This document shows, one piece after another, positions 18,103 through 26,775 of a stretch of 64,000 nt of DNA. Positions within the stretch are counted from its first letter, which is position 1. Every line of letters starts with the position of its first letter. The notes under the pieces are model-generated. The model was given only the letters and a program-made list of their open reading frames with translations. It made no database searches and was not told the DNA's origin. The position numbers and the translations under genes were made by a program. The stretch covers positions 1-64,000 of IMG/VR virus record IMGVR_UViG_3300025781_000011; one strand, 5' to 3'. Source of the DNA: a virus.

Positions 18103-18603
18103 TTGAGAATCTTAACAAATGAAAATAAAGCATTTAATCTGAACGAATTACCTGATGTAGTAGATGACATCAGATACTGTGTTCTTGATTATAGCGATCA
18201 AAATAATGTAGATTACTACTTCATGCCTCTGATATTCTTAGAGAGCTTTAATAGTCCATGTGTTGATATCAAAATAGGCAAGTATAATATACAAATGCCA
18301 TTAGATTGGAGTGTTATTATAGGCGACATAAACTTAGGCGAGATTGAGATAATGCCGTTGATTTATCTAAATGATAAGGATTTTGATGTGTTCACACTTA
18401 ATCCAATCAATGGTTATATGCCACGATTTATGAAATTTGAAATTATTAATATTTGGCCAGATGTGCGTTGGTATTTCCCAAAATTAAAAAATGGACATAT
18501 ATTATCAGTACCACTAGATGACAGTGAAAGTCCACTCTGTGCATTTTTCTTAAAAGATATAGGAAAAATCCCCGAAAGTCTCGATATAAGAAAGCTGTTT
18601 TAG
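18103..18603 (+). CDS. Conserved T4-type phage protein, unknown
   Basis: The 166-aa protein starts at TTG. It contains the conserved-looking opening ILTNENKAFNLNELPDVVDDIRYCVLDYSD, then YFMPLIFLESFNSPCVDIKIGKYNIQMPLDW and late VRWYFPKLKNGHILSVPL. I recall this arrangement from many marine T4-type genomes without an assigned function. A late-promoter-like GTTAAATAC lies at 18060-18067. It ends the uvsW region before a bidirectional terminator. A regulatory or virion role cannot be distinguished here. Confidence 0.6.
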   Translation: MRILTNENKAFNLNELPDVVDDIRYCVLDYSDQNNVDYYFMPLIFLESFNSPCVDIKIGKYNIQMPLDWSVIIGDINLGEIEIMPLIYLNDKDFDVFTLNPINGYMPRFMKFEIINIWPDVRWYFPKLKNGHILSVPLDDSESPLCAFFLKDIGKIPESLDIRKLF

Positions 18604-18609
18604 AAAAGC

Positions 18610-18645
18610 AAAACCCTTAGATTGCTCGGGCTCTCTAAGGGTTTT
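18610..18645 (+). terminator. Bidirectional intrinsic terminator between convergent genes
   Basis: A 12-bp perfect stem AAAACCCTTAGA / TCTAAGGGTTTT with a 12-base loop. The T tract on either strand lets it stop transcripts from both sides. A second hairpin (GCTTGTTT / AAACAAGC, 18656-18677) lies beside the end of the minus-strand gene. Confidence 0.85.
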
Positions 18646-18683
18646 ACTCGAGTCTGCTTGTTTGTCTTAAAACAAGCTAAGTG

Positions 18684-19064
18684 TTATGAACTTGCTAGAT
18701 ATGCTTCATTACCGTATTGTATAGTATATGTACCGTCATTAAAATACCATTTATAATTGATTCCGTCAAAAGTTCTTACAGTGTTATCATAAATGACTTC
18801 TGCATACTTTGAGCCTTCTGCAAAAGTTGTAACAACAACACTAGCTTGACCGATGGCTAAATTACCGCCGTCGATGTTAGCCAGTATAACTTCACCTTCG
18901 TGTGCACCGTCGTTACTGGTTACATAGTAACGACCTGTGCCAGTTTGGCGGTCTATATAACTTGCACGGGACTGAGTATCGCCTGGTACCCAAGCATAGC
19001 AAGCTATTTGACTACCGTTTATTGATACATTACCTATATAATCGTTTTTAATTGGACGTCCCAT
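18684..19064 (-). CDS. Small virion protein, MGRP type
   Basis: The 126-aa protein, rich in Gly, Thr and Tyr, is predicted to be all beta (CYAWVPGDTQSRASYIDRQTGTGRYYV). It starts MGRPIKNDYIG, nearly the same as the protein encoded just upstream (MGRPLNKKYFG). The shared start is typical of a small family of virion proteins in marine T4-type phages, possibly decoration or fibre-base proteins. It follows the larger gene by 13 bases in one transcript. Confidence 0.55.
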   Translation of the reverse strand: MGRPIKNDYIGNVSINGSQIACYAWVPGDTQSRASYIDRQTGTGRYYVTSNDGAHEGEVILANIDGGNLAIGQASVVVTTFAEGSKYAEVIYDNTVRTFDGINYKWYFNDGTYTIQYGNEAYLASS

Positions 19065-19077
19065 ATTCTATTCTACC

Positions 19078-20298
19078 TTATGAACCATTTCTTATTGATA
19101 CTGCTACACCTGCTATAGCTGCATCGAAACTCCAAAGAACAATTTCGTCCTCAGCAAATTCGAAAGAACCTGAACCTACTTGACCAACCACAGCTTTGTG
19201 TGACATGATCTTTTTGACCCAGTAGCTATTACCAGTACTATCTGTAGCTTGTATATATAAACCACTTGAACTAGTAGGAGGTGCTAATCCCAGTATGTAT
19301 GGATAATCTTGTGTACCAAATACATAGAAACTGTTATTGCTTTCTTGTTTAACAATGTCAATTACAAGACTGGTAGCTAAATCAATACCAACAATAGCGT
19401 TGTTATATAAATTTGTCAATGCGTAAGTACCAGTTGCAACAGTTTCGCCACCACCTGGAGCAGTAAATGTCATAGACTCTGATCCAAGGTATCCGTCGCC
19501 TGCTGTAGTAATCACTGCATGATCTGCTTGATAACTAACAGTTAATGTTGCACCTGAACCACCTGTAGGAGCAACTGTAGTTGTTAATGCACCAAAATTA
19601 ATTGTTCCAGAAAAACTTCCGCTGGCAACAACTGTAACAGCTTCTACACCGTATGTAAATGTTACAGAACCACCAGTACCGTTATTATCACCTACTCCGG
19701 AACCATTATAGTCGCCTGTAGCACGAGTGTTATAACCAGTCGGTGTCATACTACCAGCAGTCGGACCTCCTATAATGGTTTGTGCAGTTGTTGGGGCGTG
19801 AGTACCATCCGTACCGTCCCATACGCCATATATGCTTGCACCAGCATTATAACCAGTTAAATGATGTCCGCCGTCTGCTGTTACACCTTTAAGAATAGTA
19901 GGACTTGTCCAATGTGAATTAATGAACTGATCCCATACGATCCATTCTGTACCATCCCATGTTGTGCTACTACCAGCAGTGTTTAATGATGCTGATAAAA
20001 CACGTAGTTTTGTAACACGATATGTTGTTCCGTTGGTATCTGTTAGTATGTCACCAATTTGGTAACCTGAACCTTTTGCTGATAGTGTAGCACTTTTTGC
20101 TGTCGAATAAAGTACCCCAACAGCCTGTTGACCTAGCGGGAATGATGGAGTTGCAAATGATACTGTAGGAAGTCTATTGATATATGTTCCACCTGCAGTA
20201 ATAGTAATGCTTGCTATGCCTTCACCGCCAATTTCTGCACCAGCTGGTGGAACTGAATTTGTTAAACCAAAATATTTTTTATTAAGTGGGCGTCCCAT
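19078..20298 (-). CDS. Repeat-rich virion protein, MGRP type
   Basis: The 406-aa Gly/Thr/Ser-rich protein begins MGRPLNKKYFG. Its body contains fibre-like beta modules such as LSAKGSGYQIGDILTDTNGTTYRVTKL and TAGDGYLGSESMTFTAPGGG. The same GSGYxxGD style occurs in the protein at 34589-36883, suggesting shared fibre modules. A GATAAATA late element lies about 30 bases upstream on the minus strand and AAGGAG provides the ribosome site. Outer-capsid decoration or fibre function is inferred. Confidence 0.55.
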   Translation of the reverse strand: MGRPLNKKYFGLTNSVPPAGAEIGGEGIASITITAGGTYINRLPTVSFATPSFPLGQQAVGVLYSTAKSATLSAKGSGYQIGDILTDTNGTTYRVTKLRVLSASLNTAGSSTTWDGTEWIVWDQFINSHWTSPTILKGVTADGGHHLTGYNAGASIYGVWDGTDGTHAPTTAQTIIGGPTAGSMTPTGYNTRATGDYNGSGVGDNNGTGGSVTFTYGVEAVTVVASGSFSGTINFGALTTTVAPTGGSGATLTVSYQADHAVITTAGDGYLGSESMTFTAPGGGETVATGTYALTNLYNNAIVGIDLATSLVIDIVKQESNNSFYVFGTQDYPYILGLAPPTSSSGLYIQATDSTGNSYWVKKIMSHKAVVGQVGSGSFEFAEDEIVLWSFDAAIAGVAVSIRNGS

Positions 20299-20328
20299 TC
20301 TTGGATCTCCTTGATATGCTTTGTAAGG

Positions 20329-20336
20329 TATTTATC
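20329..20336 (-). promoter_or_regulatory. Late promoter variant (minus strand)
   Basis: GATAAATA read on the minus strand, upstream of the two MGRP proteins. Confidence 0.5.
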
Positions 20337-20399
20337 ACTCTTGTGGTTTTATTGTAAAGATGTAACAATAGTGAGTATACTTCTACAGGTGGATAGCGT

Positions 20400-20906
20400 A
20401 TGGCTAGTGAAAAAAAGAAATATAAACTTGAATTAAGTACAGTATTAGCTGAACTTGATCGAGGTAATAAATCATTTTATACTAATTTAACACTGGATGA
20501 GAAGAAAGCATATGCACCGTTGGTACTGATGAGGTACATGAGTAGTCTCGGTGACCAAAGTAGAAATAAAGAATACGCTATCATTGCAACAAATGATTTG
20601 GTTAATATTGGATTTTGGCAGTTAAGTAAATATCCAGATCTACAGCATCTACTGCTATGTGCAGCAAGTTTAGGTAGCAAACAGTATCATCAATGGATAC
20701 CTAATAAAGGAAAGAAATCTGTTTCAGCAGCTCTTGATGAATTTTTCAGAGAATTATATCCAAGTTCAAATGATATAGAATTAGCTATTCTTAAAGAAAA
20801 TCACACTAGTGAAAGCTTTAAACAGCTAACTATAGATGCTGGTAAAAGTGAACGAGAAACAAAAGAATTAATGGATCATTGGAAGAAATACGCAAAGAAT
20901 GGCTAA
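20400..20906 (+). CDS. 62: Clamp-loader small subunit (gp62-like)
   Basis: The 168-aa protein has the gp62-type pattern. A short N-terminal segment is followed by FYTNLTLDEKKAYAPLVLMRYMSSL, a middle INIGFW-like helix with LQHLLLCAASLGSKQYHQWIPN, and a helical end with repeated Lys/Glu. T4 gp62 (187 aa) is the single accessory subunit of the gp44/62 sliding-clamp loader. gp44 and the clamp gp45 are not in this window, and T4's adjacent gp44-gp62 order is not kept on the downstream side. Assignment rests on pattern and length. Confidence 0.6.
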   Translation: MASEKKKYKLELSTVLAELDRGNKSFYTNLTLDEKKAYAPLVLMRYMSSLGDQSRNKEYAIIATNDLVNIGFWQLSKYPDLQHLLLCAASLGSKQYHQWIPNKGKKSVSAALDEFFRELYPSSNDIELAILKENHTSESFKQLTIDAGKSERETKELMDHWKKYAKNG

Positions 20907-21585
20907 TAAACATGCATGTGAGTTTTGCAGCAGACAGTTTCATGATGAGCGTAATCTCATTAACCATACTTGTGAAAAGAAACGTAGATGGTTCAGAAAA
21001 GACGATCCATCCAGCAGATTTGGATTTTTAGCATGGTCTAGATTCTACGAACTAACACAATCTAGCGGTACCAAAAAGAAAAACAACTATAAAGAATTTA
21101 TTAACAGTAGATATTATATAGCTTTTATTAAATTTGGTAGACATATCATCGATATCAATGCAATTGAACCAGCAAAGTTTATAGATTTTGTAATCAAAAA
21201 TAATTTGCCAATTGACAAATGGACGTATGATTTTGTGTATGAGCAATACATTAGAGAGATAACCAAGAAGGAGACTCCCGAGCAAGCACTAGAACGTATG
21301 ATATTGCTCATGCAACAATGGAGTATGCAAACAGGCGAACCTTGGCAGGACTTTTTCAGAAAAATCAACACAAATTTAGCAGTACAATGGACACAAAGTG
21401 GTCGAATAAGTCCGTGGTTGTTGTACAATGTGGACAGTGCATTGGATTTGATAGACAGATGTAGTATGGAGCAACAGGATATGATCAAAAAGTTTGCACC
21501 AGTGCCACAGTGGAAGATTAAGTTTATGAAAAATAGAGAGTCTATTGATTGGATCAAGAAGACCATGAAAGAAGCAGGAGTTTAA
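20899..21585 (+). CDS. Zinc-finger protein conserved in marine T4-type phages
   Basis: The 228-aa protein opens with a C2H2-like finger (HACEFCSRQFHDERNLINHTCEKKRRW, residues 5-30). A helical domain follows with YIAFIKFGRHI (near 74-84), then a Trp-rich C-terminal half (RISPWLLYNVDSALDLID). It overlaps the gp62-like gene by eight bases and is therefore coupled to it. I recall similar proteins of unknown function next to clamp-loader genes in related phages. DNA or protein binding is likely; a precise role is unknown. Confidence 0.6.
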   Translation: MANKHACEFCSRQFHDERNLINHTCEKKRRWFRKDDPSSRFGFLAWSRFYELTQSSGTKKKNNYKEFINSRYYIAFIKFGRHIIDINAIEPAKFIDFVIKNNLPIDKWTYDFVYEQYIREITKKETPEQALERMILLMQQWSMQTGEPWQDFFRKINTNLAVQWTQSGRISPWLLYNVDSALDLIDRCSMEQQDMIKKFAPVPQWKIKFMKNRESIDWIKKTMKEAGV

Positions 21586-21586
21586 T

Positions 21587-21895
21587 ATGATAGACGATGA
21601 TGCTATTAGTCAATATGATACAGATGATTATGAAAAACCATTACAAACAATCTCAACTCCTTTTTCTGTTAAAAAAGGTTCGTTTGTTGCGGAGATAAGA
21701 TTAGGCGACCAAACATTTAACGTAATAAGTCCAGAATACATAGAATTTATAAATCGAAAAATTAATGAACTAGAATTAAAATGTAATTCACTGGAAAATG
21801 AAATTAGAACTTTGAAACAAGAATCTAGAAGAAGTGATAGTAAAATTAATAACGCAATAAATCAGATTAACTCGAGGTTTGGGTTTAATGGATAG
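21587..21895 (+). CDS. Small coiled-coil protein, unknown
   Basis: The 102-aa protein has an acidic N-terminus (IDDDAISQYDTDDYE), a short beta region (FVAEIRLGDQTFNVISPEYIEF) and a C-terminal coiled coil (NRKINELELKCNSLENEIRTLKQESRRSD). Its last bases overlap the start of the next gene. It may be an oligomeric assembly or adaptor protein. No family was recognised. Confidence 0.5.
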   Translation: MIDDDAISQYDTDDYEKPLQTISTPFSVKKGSFVAEIRLGDQTFNVISPEYIEFINRKINELELKCNSLENEIRTLKQESRRSDSKINNAINQINSRFGFNG

Positions 21896-22481
21896 AGGGG
21901 ACGTTGATATAGACGTAGCAAACAGAGAGTTAGCTCTATCAAGTCTTACTCATGTTCCTGCTAGTATTATCCGTGATGGTAAGATAACCAAACATAACAC
22001 CGGAGTATATTTTCATGCAGTACCAATAGACCCTGTAACAGAGCTATGCAGTATTGGATACGATCGTGCAGAAGATATGGGTTGCTTTAAGATAGATGTA
22101 CTCAATGTCGGTGTTTATACCATGGTTAGAGATGAATCACATTTATTAGATTTAATGAGTCGAACAATTGATTGGACTGTGTTTGAAAAGCCCGACTTTG
22201 TTGGTAAATTATTCCATATCAACAATTACGGAGAACTAGTAGCCAAACTTAAACCAAAATCTATCAAAGACTTGGCTATGATATTAGCATTAATTCGTCC
22301 GGGTAAACGGCATTTACAGTCTAAATGTATTCAACAGGGATTTGATAGTATTTCTGACGAAATTTGGAAACACGACGAAAACGGCTATGTTTTTAAACAT
22401 GCACACGGTATATCCTATGCGGTATTGGTATATGTACATGCTAATTTGCTCATAGAACAAAATCCATTGACTGAACAGTAA
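21888..22481 (+). CDS. DNA polymerase III alpha-derived module, catalytic core absent
   Basis: The 197-aa protein resembles only the finger-domain part of bacterial DnaE/PolC. HNTGVYFH matches the H-x-x-GV segment, and CFKIDVLNVGVY matches LLKFDFLGL-like sequence. KSIKDLAMILALIRPGKR matches the DLxxLxALxRPG helix, and GYVFKHAHGISYAVLVYVHANL matches the GYxFNKSHAxAY segment. The PHP domain and palm aspartates are missing, so it is not a polymerase. Related stand-alone proteins occur in T4-type phages. A DNA-binding or polymerase-interacting role is possible. ATG at 21888 overlaps the previous stop. Confidence 0.6.
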   Translation: MDRGDVDIDVANRELALSSLTHVPASIIRDGKITKHNTGVYFHAVPIDPVTELCSIGYDRAEDMGCFKIDVLNVGVYTMVRDESHLLDLMSRTIDWTVFEKPDFVGKLFHINNYGELVAKLKPKSIKDLAMILALIRPGKRHLQSKCIQQGFDSISDEIWKHDENGYVFKHAHGISYAVLVYVHANLLIEQNPLTEQ

Positions 22482-22494
22482 TTACTGCTATAAT
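22467..22494 (+). promoter_or_regulatory. sigma70-like promoter
   Basis: TTGACT (22467-22472), a 16-base spacer and TATAAT (22489-22494), at the 3' end of the preceding gene and just ahead of the AGGAGG ribosome site at 22504. Confidence 0.8.
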
Positions 22495-22516
22495 AACAGT
22501 ATTAGGAGGCGTTAAT

Positions 22517-23005
22517 ATGGCTAAACGTAAACTTTATTGGACTCGAGAAACAAATATTCTTGGCACTAATGTTTGGTTAGGTACTAGAGATAAGTCAGTA
22601 AACGAGCAGGTTGCTGCAAATTTAGAATTTGATCCTATTAAGAGGTTAAATTCCAAGCTCAAAAGTGGCTACATGTTTCGTAGCCCAAATGTTGATCCAA
22701 ATAGACTTGGTACAGTTTTTGGAACACTTGAACAAATCGCTGGGTCAATTAATATCTGGGCAGAGCGTGATACCAAATCAGAAAAGATCACTGCCTATGC
22801 TATAGTCGAGGACAAAAGTGATGCTGCTATGTTTGCATGGGCACAAGTTGAACTGTTCCAAAAGTGGGACGAGGCCAAACAAGCAGAAGCTCGTGCAGAA
22901 GAAAAGCGCAAGCCGCAGAAGGTTAAGATCAACAAAGATGGAACTATTCGAGTCAAAGTTACTCAAACCATACTTGAAGGCGATGAGGACGAGACTGGAC
23001 TTTAG
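22517..23005 (+). CDS. Early protein, unknown
   Basis: The 162-aa protein has a probable alpha/beta N-terminal domain (LYWTRETNILGTNVWLGTRD, then GSINIWAERDTKSEKITAYAIVED). A long charged helix with Lys/Glu repeats (KWDEAKQAEARAEEKRKPQK) and a short acidic end follow. It has its own strong sigma70-like promoter and a near-perfect AGGAGG, which suggests high early expression. It ends convergently with the minus-strand gene, overlapping by four bases. No function recognised. Confidence 0.55.
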   Translation: MAKRKLYWTRETNILGTNVWLGTRDKSVNEQVAANLEFDPIKRLNSKLKSGYMFRSPNVDPNRLGTVFGTLEQIAGSINIWAERDTKSEKITAYAIVEDKSDAAMFAWAQVELFQKWDEAKQAEARAEEKRKPQKVKINKDGTIRVKVTQTILEGDEDETGL

Positions 23006-23376
23006 TCTACTGATCGAACAAGAGTAATTGTACGACGTTTGATTCTCTTGTTCATCAATTCTCTTAAATTGATCACAGGACCCTGCAATACCTCGGCTTC
23101 TTTTTTGCTAAAGACTCTGAGGTAAGGTTTGAATTTTTTGAAATCATCCTGTAAAAACAAATTAATTGGGATTGACCTGTTGCTTTCCCACCAGTATACC
23201 TCGCCACATTCTAGAAATTCTCGTTTCATCTCAGTGGTAAAACTCTCATCTAGCACATACATGCTGATAAACAAATGATCAGCATTTTGAACTATGCCTA
23301 TGTATTGTGACTTTAAGTATTTGACTATTGTTAAAAATGGAAAACGTTCTTGTAAAATTTTGTGTGTATTGTTCAT
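23002..23376 (-). CDS. Conserved T4-type phage protein, unknown
   Basis: The 124-aa protein has a pattern I recall from marine T4-type phages: FPFLTIVKYLKSQYIGIVQNADHLFISMYVLDE, then FLECGEVYWWESNRSIPINLFL and KKEAEVLQGPVINLRELMNKRIKRRTITLVR. It is compact and basic at its end. A minus-strand exact late octamer lies at 23405-23412. Given late expression it is possibly a small virion or assembly protein, but function is unknown. Confidence 0.65.
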   Translation of the reverse strand: MNNTHKILQERFPFLTIVKYLKSQYIGIVQNADHLFISMYVLDESFTTEMKREFLECGEVYWWESNRSIPINLFLQDDFKKFKPYLRVFSKKEAEVLQGPVINLRELMNKRIKRRTITLVRSVD

Positions 23377-23404
23377 GATCGACGTGTGCCCGGTTAACCA
23401 GCTC

Positions 23405-23412
23405 TATTTATA
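23405..23412 (-). promoter_or_regulatory. T4-type late promoter (minus strand)
   Basis: Exact TATAAATA on the minus strand, 29 bases ahead of the gene ending at 23002. A plus-strand variant lies 20 bases away, so this is a divergent late promoter pair. Confidence 0.7.
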
Positions 23413-23431
23413 AATCAAAAACTCACTTAAC

Positions 23432-23439
23432 CATAAATA
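23432..23439 (+). promoter_or_regulatory. Late promoter variant
   Basis: CATAAATA, 27 bases ahead of the structural gene at 23466. Confidence 0.55.
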
Positions 23440-23465
23440 TATCATTAACCCAGTGATGATTCTTA

Positions 23466-24305
23466 ATGTCCACAGTATATCTTTACAAATATCGCGAATA
23501 TATACATCTTCTACAGGATGATAAGAACGTCCCCAACATAAACATGCCCATGATCATATATGATACTAAAATCTACAAAGGCGTTACTAACACCATTGAT
23601 TTTGTTATAAGAAACAATGATAGAAAGCCTATTAGCATGGTTGGATATACCATGATTGCACAAATAAGAGAAGTTGATAATCCCAGCGGTGCAAAAAATC
23701 CAACCGAAATATTGTTGGAAAAGAACGTAACAATGGTCGATGAAAGAACTGGTAAAGCAAAATTAGTATTAGATCCAGAAGATATACAGGATTGGGAAAC
23801 TGGTTATTATAGATTCAATATTAGAACTATCGATCAAAATGGACAATTAGGATTGTTATTCACTGATATTAATAAAGAAACTTGGTGCTCGTTTGAATTA
23901 ATTGAAGGAATATCAAGTAGCATGGTTCCTGCTGTTGAAATTTTAGGTAGTGATTTTACTCCAACTCCTGTTGGATACACATATGATACTAAGTGGGTGA
24001 CTGGTGCTTTACCAGGTGATGCACAAGCACAACGAGCTAGTGGTACTCATACTATAGTAGCTTATACTACAAGTTGGCAAGGTAAGATTTGGATTGAGGG
24101 TAGTTTAAGTAATAATGCTCCTCTACCCAGTGAATGGTTCTATATACCATTAGATGTTAATCATGATTATATTGAACTAACTGATCAAAATAACCAAGGA
24201 CCTAAATTAATTAATTTTACCATGAACTTATATTGGTTAAGAGTTAGTTATCAACCAAGTTCAATGAACAAGGGTAAATTTGATAAGATCTTGTATAAAA
24301 CCTGA
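23466..24305 (+). CDS. Late structural protein, unknown
   Basis: The 279-aa protein is predicted to be beta-rich in two parts. Residues 25-150 are Ig-like (DTKIYKGVTNTIDFVIRNNDRKPI...GYTMIAQIRE, LVLDPEDIQDWETGYYRFNIRTID). Residues 180-279 have a carbohydrate-module-like feel (GTHTIVAYTTSWQGKIWIEGSLS). Late promoter control and composition support a virion protein, probably on the capsid surface or tail. No specific family was recognised. Confidence 0.55.
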   Translation: MSTVYLYKYREYIHLLQDDKNVPNINMPMIIYDTKIYKGVTNTIDFVIRNNDRKPISMVGYTMIAQIREVDNPSGAKNPTEILLEKNVTMVDERTGKAKLVLDPEDIQDWETGYYRFNIRTIDQNGQLGLLFTDINKETWCSFELIEGISSSMVPAVEILGSDFTPTPVGYTYDTKWVTGALPGDAQAQRASGTHTIVAYTTSWQGKIWIEGSLSNNAPLPSEWFYIPLDVNHDYIELTDQNNQGPKLINFTMNLYWLRVSYQPSSMNKGKFDKILYKT

Positions 24306-24325
24306 TTTTGCTTTATATTTAAAGC

Positions 24326-25348
24326 ATGGCTCAAGTACATGAATTAGTATTAAACAATATCCCTGCAAAGCGACGTCAAAGTCCCCGAGGATGGATTTTA
24401 TTCAATGCTGTATGCTGTCATCACCGCGGACACAGTGTAGATAAACGTCACAGAGGCAATCTTATGGTATCTGCAGATGGCGTCATAGGATATAATTGTT
24501 ATAATTGCGGATTCAAAACGAGATTTGACAACATCGAACTCAGTAAGAACTTTGAATTGTTATTGAATTGGCTAGGGGTACCGCACGAGGACATCCAGCA
24601 AGCCAAATTAGAACTATTAAAAAATAAAATCGATGGTGTAGAAAGACAGGGCGTTAATGAACTACTAATTTTCAACAGGAAATTCAAAGAAGTTAACCTA
24701 CCACCGGGTGCAGCCACAATTGAAAGCATAACCGAATGGGAAGACATTCCCAATGATTATTTTGAAGTTGTTTCTTATTTGTTATCAAGAGGATCAGCTG
24801 TAGCAAATAATTATGATTATCATTGGACTTCTAGTACCAAGCATGATATGAATCACAGAGTAATTATACCGTTTTATTATGACAATCAAATTGTTGGATG
24901 GACTGCCAGATATGCTGGTACTCCTCCGCACGGTACGCCTAGATATTATAATAGCGAATTACAACCGGGGTATTTGTTTAACAATGAGGCATTAGACAAC
25001 CCCAATCGTAAATATGTATTATTAGTTGAAGGACCGTTTGATGCTATAGCTGTTGACGGAGTTGCTGTGTTGGGTAGTGAGTTATCCAAAGACCAGTTAG
25101 CTTGGTTATTGCAATGTGATAAAGAAATAGTTGTAGTACCAGATCGACAGCGTAAGAATCAGGGATTAATTGATGCAGCATTAGATAATAACTGGGCTGT
25201 AAGTTTTCCAGAATGGGAGGACTCAATCAAAGACTCTGCACAAGCTAGTGCAAGATATGGTAAGATTTATACACTTCGTAGCATACTTGCAAATAAGACT
25301 GCAAGTCCCCTACAAATAAATGTTAAAAGACAGATGTTCAAGGGATAA
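24326..25348 (+). CDS. 61: DNA primase (gp61-like)
   Basis: The 340-aa protein has an N-terminal zinc-binding region (AVCCHHRGH at 28-36 and CYNCG at 58-62) followed by a TOPRIM domain: LLVEGPFDAIAV carries the catalytic Glu near 230, and VVVPDRQRKN carries the following acidic residue. This layout matches T4 gp61, which makes pentaribonucleotide primers with the gp41 helicase. It is followed after two bases by the helicase gene. No Shine-Dalgarno sequence precedes its ATG. Confidence 0.9.
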   Translation: MAQVHELVLNNIPAKRRQSPRGWILFNAVCCHHRGHSVDKRHRGNLMVSADGVIGYNCYNCGFKTRFDNIELSKNFELLLNWLGVPHEDIQQAKLELLKNKIDGVERQGVNELLIFNRKFKEVNLPPGAATIESITEWEDIPNDYFEVVSYLLSRGSAVANNYDYHWTSSTKHDMNHRVIIPFYYDNQIVGWTARYAGTPPHGTPRYYNSELQPGYLFNNEALDNPNRKYVLLVEGPFDAIAVDGVAVLGSELSKDQLAWLLQCDKEIVVVPDRQRKNQGLIDAALDNNWAVSFPEWEDSIKDSAQASARYGKIYTLRSILANKTASPLQINVKRQMFKG

Positions 25349-25350
25349 CG

Positions 25351-26775
25351 ATGGCTAAAGAACAAGAAGATGAAATTAAAGAATACGGTGAGGACAAACA
25401 GAAACTACTAATAGATGTGCTGTTAAGTAGTGAGGAAGTGTTTGCAAGATGTCAAAACATCTTAGACTCTAAGTATTTTGTAAACAAGTATAGACCTTCT
25501 ATGAGGTTTATACTCAAATATGCTAATGAGTTCAAAGTATTACCAAAGTTTGAACAAGTAAATGCAGAAACAGGTGGGGAATTTACAAAGATTGATAATA
25601 TTCTTGTCCAACATCAAGATAGTTTCTTGAAAGAAATCGAAGAGTTTTGTAAGAATAGAGCACTTGCAGATGCGGTAACAAGTGCAGTTGCACTTATTGA
25701 AAAGGGTAATTACGGCGAAGTAGAAAAACGTGTTAGAGAAGCAATACTGATTAGTTTACAAAATGATCTTGGTACAAATTATTATGCAGATCCTCGGGAA
25801 AGACTACTTAAAATTAAAGATAAAAACGGTCAGATTAGCACAGGGTGGAAGACTGTTGATGAGAAATTGTATGGCGGTGTTAACAGAGGTGAGATTACCA
25901 TCTGGTGTGCGGGATCTGGTGTGGGTAAGAGCTTGTTCTTGCAGAACATGGCACTTAATCTGAGTAAACAGGGACTTAATGTTGTTTACATATCACTAGA
26001 ACTTAGTGAAGGTTTAACTGGTATGCGTATTGATAGTATGCTTACTGAAGTTGGTACCAGAGACATATTCCGTAACCTTGACACAGTTGAAATCAAAGTC
26101 AAGCAAGCAGGATTCAAAAGTGGTGATTTGTATATCAGACAGATACCACAGGGTAGTACAACTAATGACATTAAAGTATACTTGAAGAATTATGAGATCG
26201 AACGTCAAAAAAGACCAGATGTTATTGTGGTAGATTACCTAGACTTGCTTTACCCTAATAACAAAAAAGTAAATCCTAGTGACTTGTTTATTAAGGATAA
26301 ATTCGTTACAGAAGAACTTAGAGGTTTGGCAGTAGAAACAAATATGCTTTGTGTTACAGCAAGTCAGTTAAATCGCAGTGCAACGCAAGAGCAAGAGCAT
26401 GATCATAGCATGATTGCAGGTGGTATCAGTAAGATACAGACTGCTGACAACGTGATCAGTATTTTTGCCAGTGCAGCTATGAAAGAACGCGGTCAGTATC
26501 AAGTGCAGTTTCTTAAAACACGTAGTAGTAGCGGCGTCGGTAGCAAGGTATATTTGGGATTTGATCCAAATACATTGAAGATATTTGATCTTGAGGACGG
26601 TGGTGCTACTCTTATGGAAACAGGTAATGCTAGTGATGTATTTGCTGATTTACGTAGAAAGAATGCAAGTGCAGCTAAAAAGGAAGGAGCAGAAACTGAT
26701 TCCGCTCCATCGAGTGTTCAAGCAACAAAAACCATTAAAGACTTAACCACATTGACGTCTTTGATTAGACGTTAG
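25351..26775 (+). CDS. 41: Replicative DNA helicase (gp41-like)
   Basis: The 474-aa DnaB-like hexameric helicase has a helical N-terminal domain (1-150) and a RecA-like domain with Walker A GSGVGKS (188-194). Walker B is RPDVIVVDYLDLL, the Q-loop motif is CVTASQLNRS, and an Arg-finger region is KTRSSSGVGSKV. It translocates 5' to 3' on the lagging strand and stimulates the primase encoded immediately upstream. Its TAG overlaps the stop of the convergent gene. Confidence 0.93.
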   Translation: MAKEQEDEIKEYGEDKQKLLIDVLLSSEEVFARCQNILDSKYFVNKYRPSMRFILKYANEFKVLPKFEQVNAETGGEFTKIDNILVQHQDSFLKEIEEFCKNRALADAVTSAVALIEKGNYGEVEKRVREAILISLQNDLGTNYYADPRERLLKIKDKNGQISTGWKTVDEKLYGGVNRGEITIWCAGSGVGKSLFLQNMALNLSKQGLNVVYISLELSEGLTGMRIDSMLTEVGTRDIFRNLDTVEIKVKQAGFKSGDLYIRQIPQGSTTNDIKVYLKNYEIERQKRPDVIVVDYLDLLYPNNKKVNPSDLFIKDKFVTEELRGLAVETNMLCVTASQLNRSATQEQEHDHSMIAGGISKIQTADNVISIFASAAMKERGQYQVQFLKTRSSSGVGSKVYLGFDPNTLKIFDLEDGGATLMETGNASDVFADLRRKNASAAKKEGAETDSAPSSVQATKTIKDLTTLTSLIRR

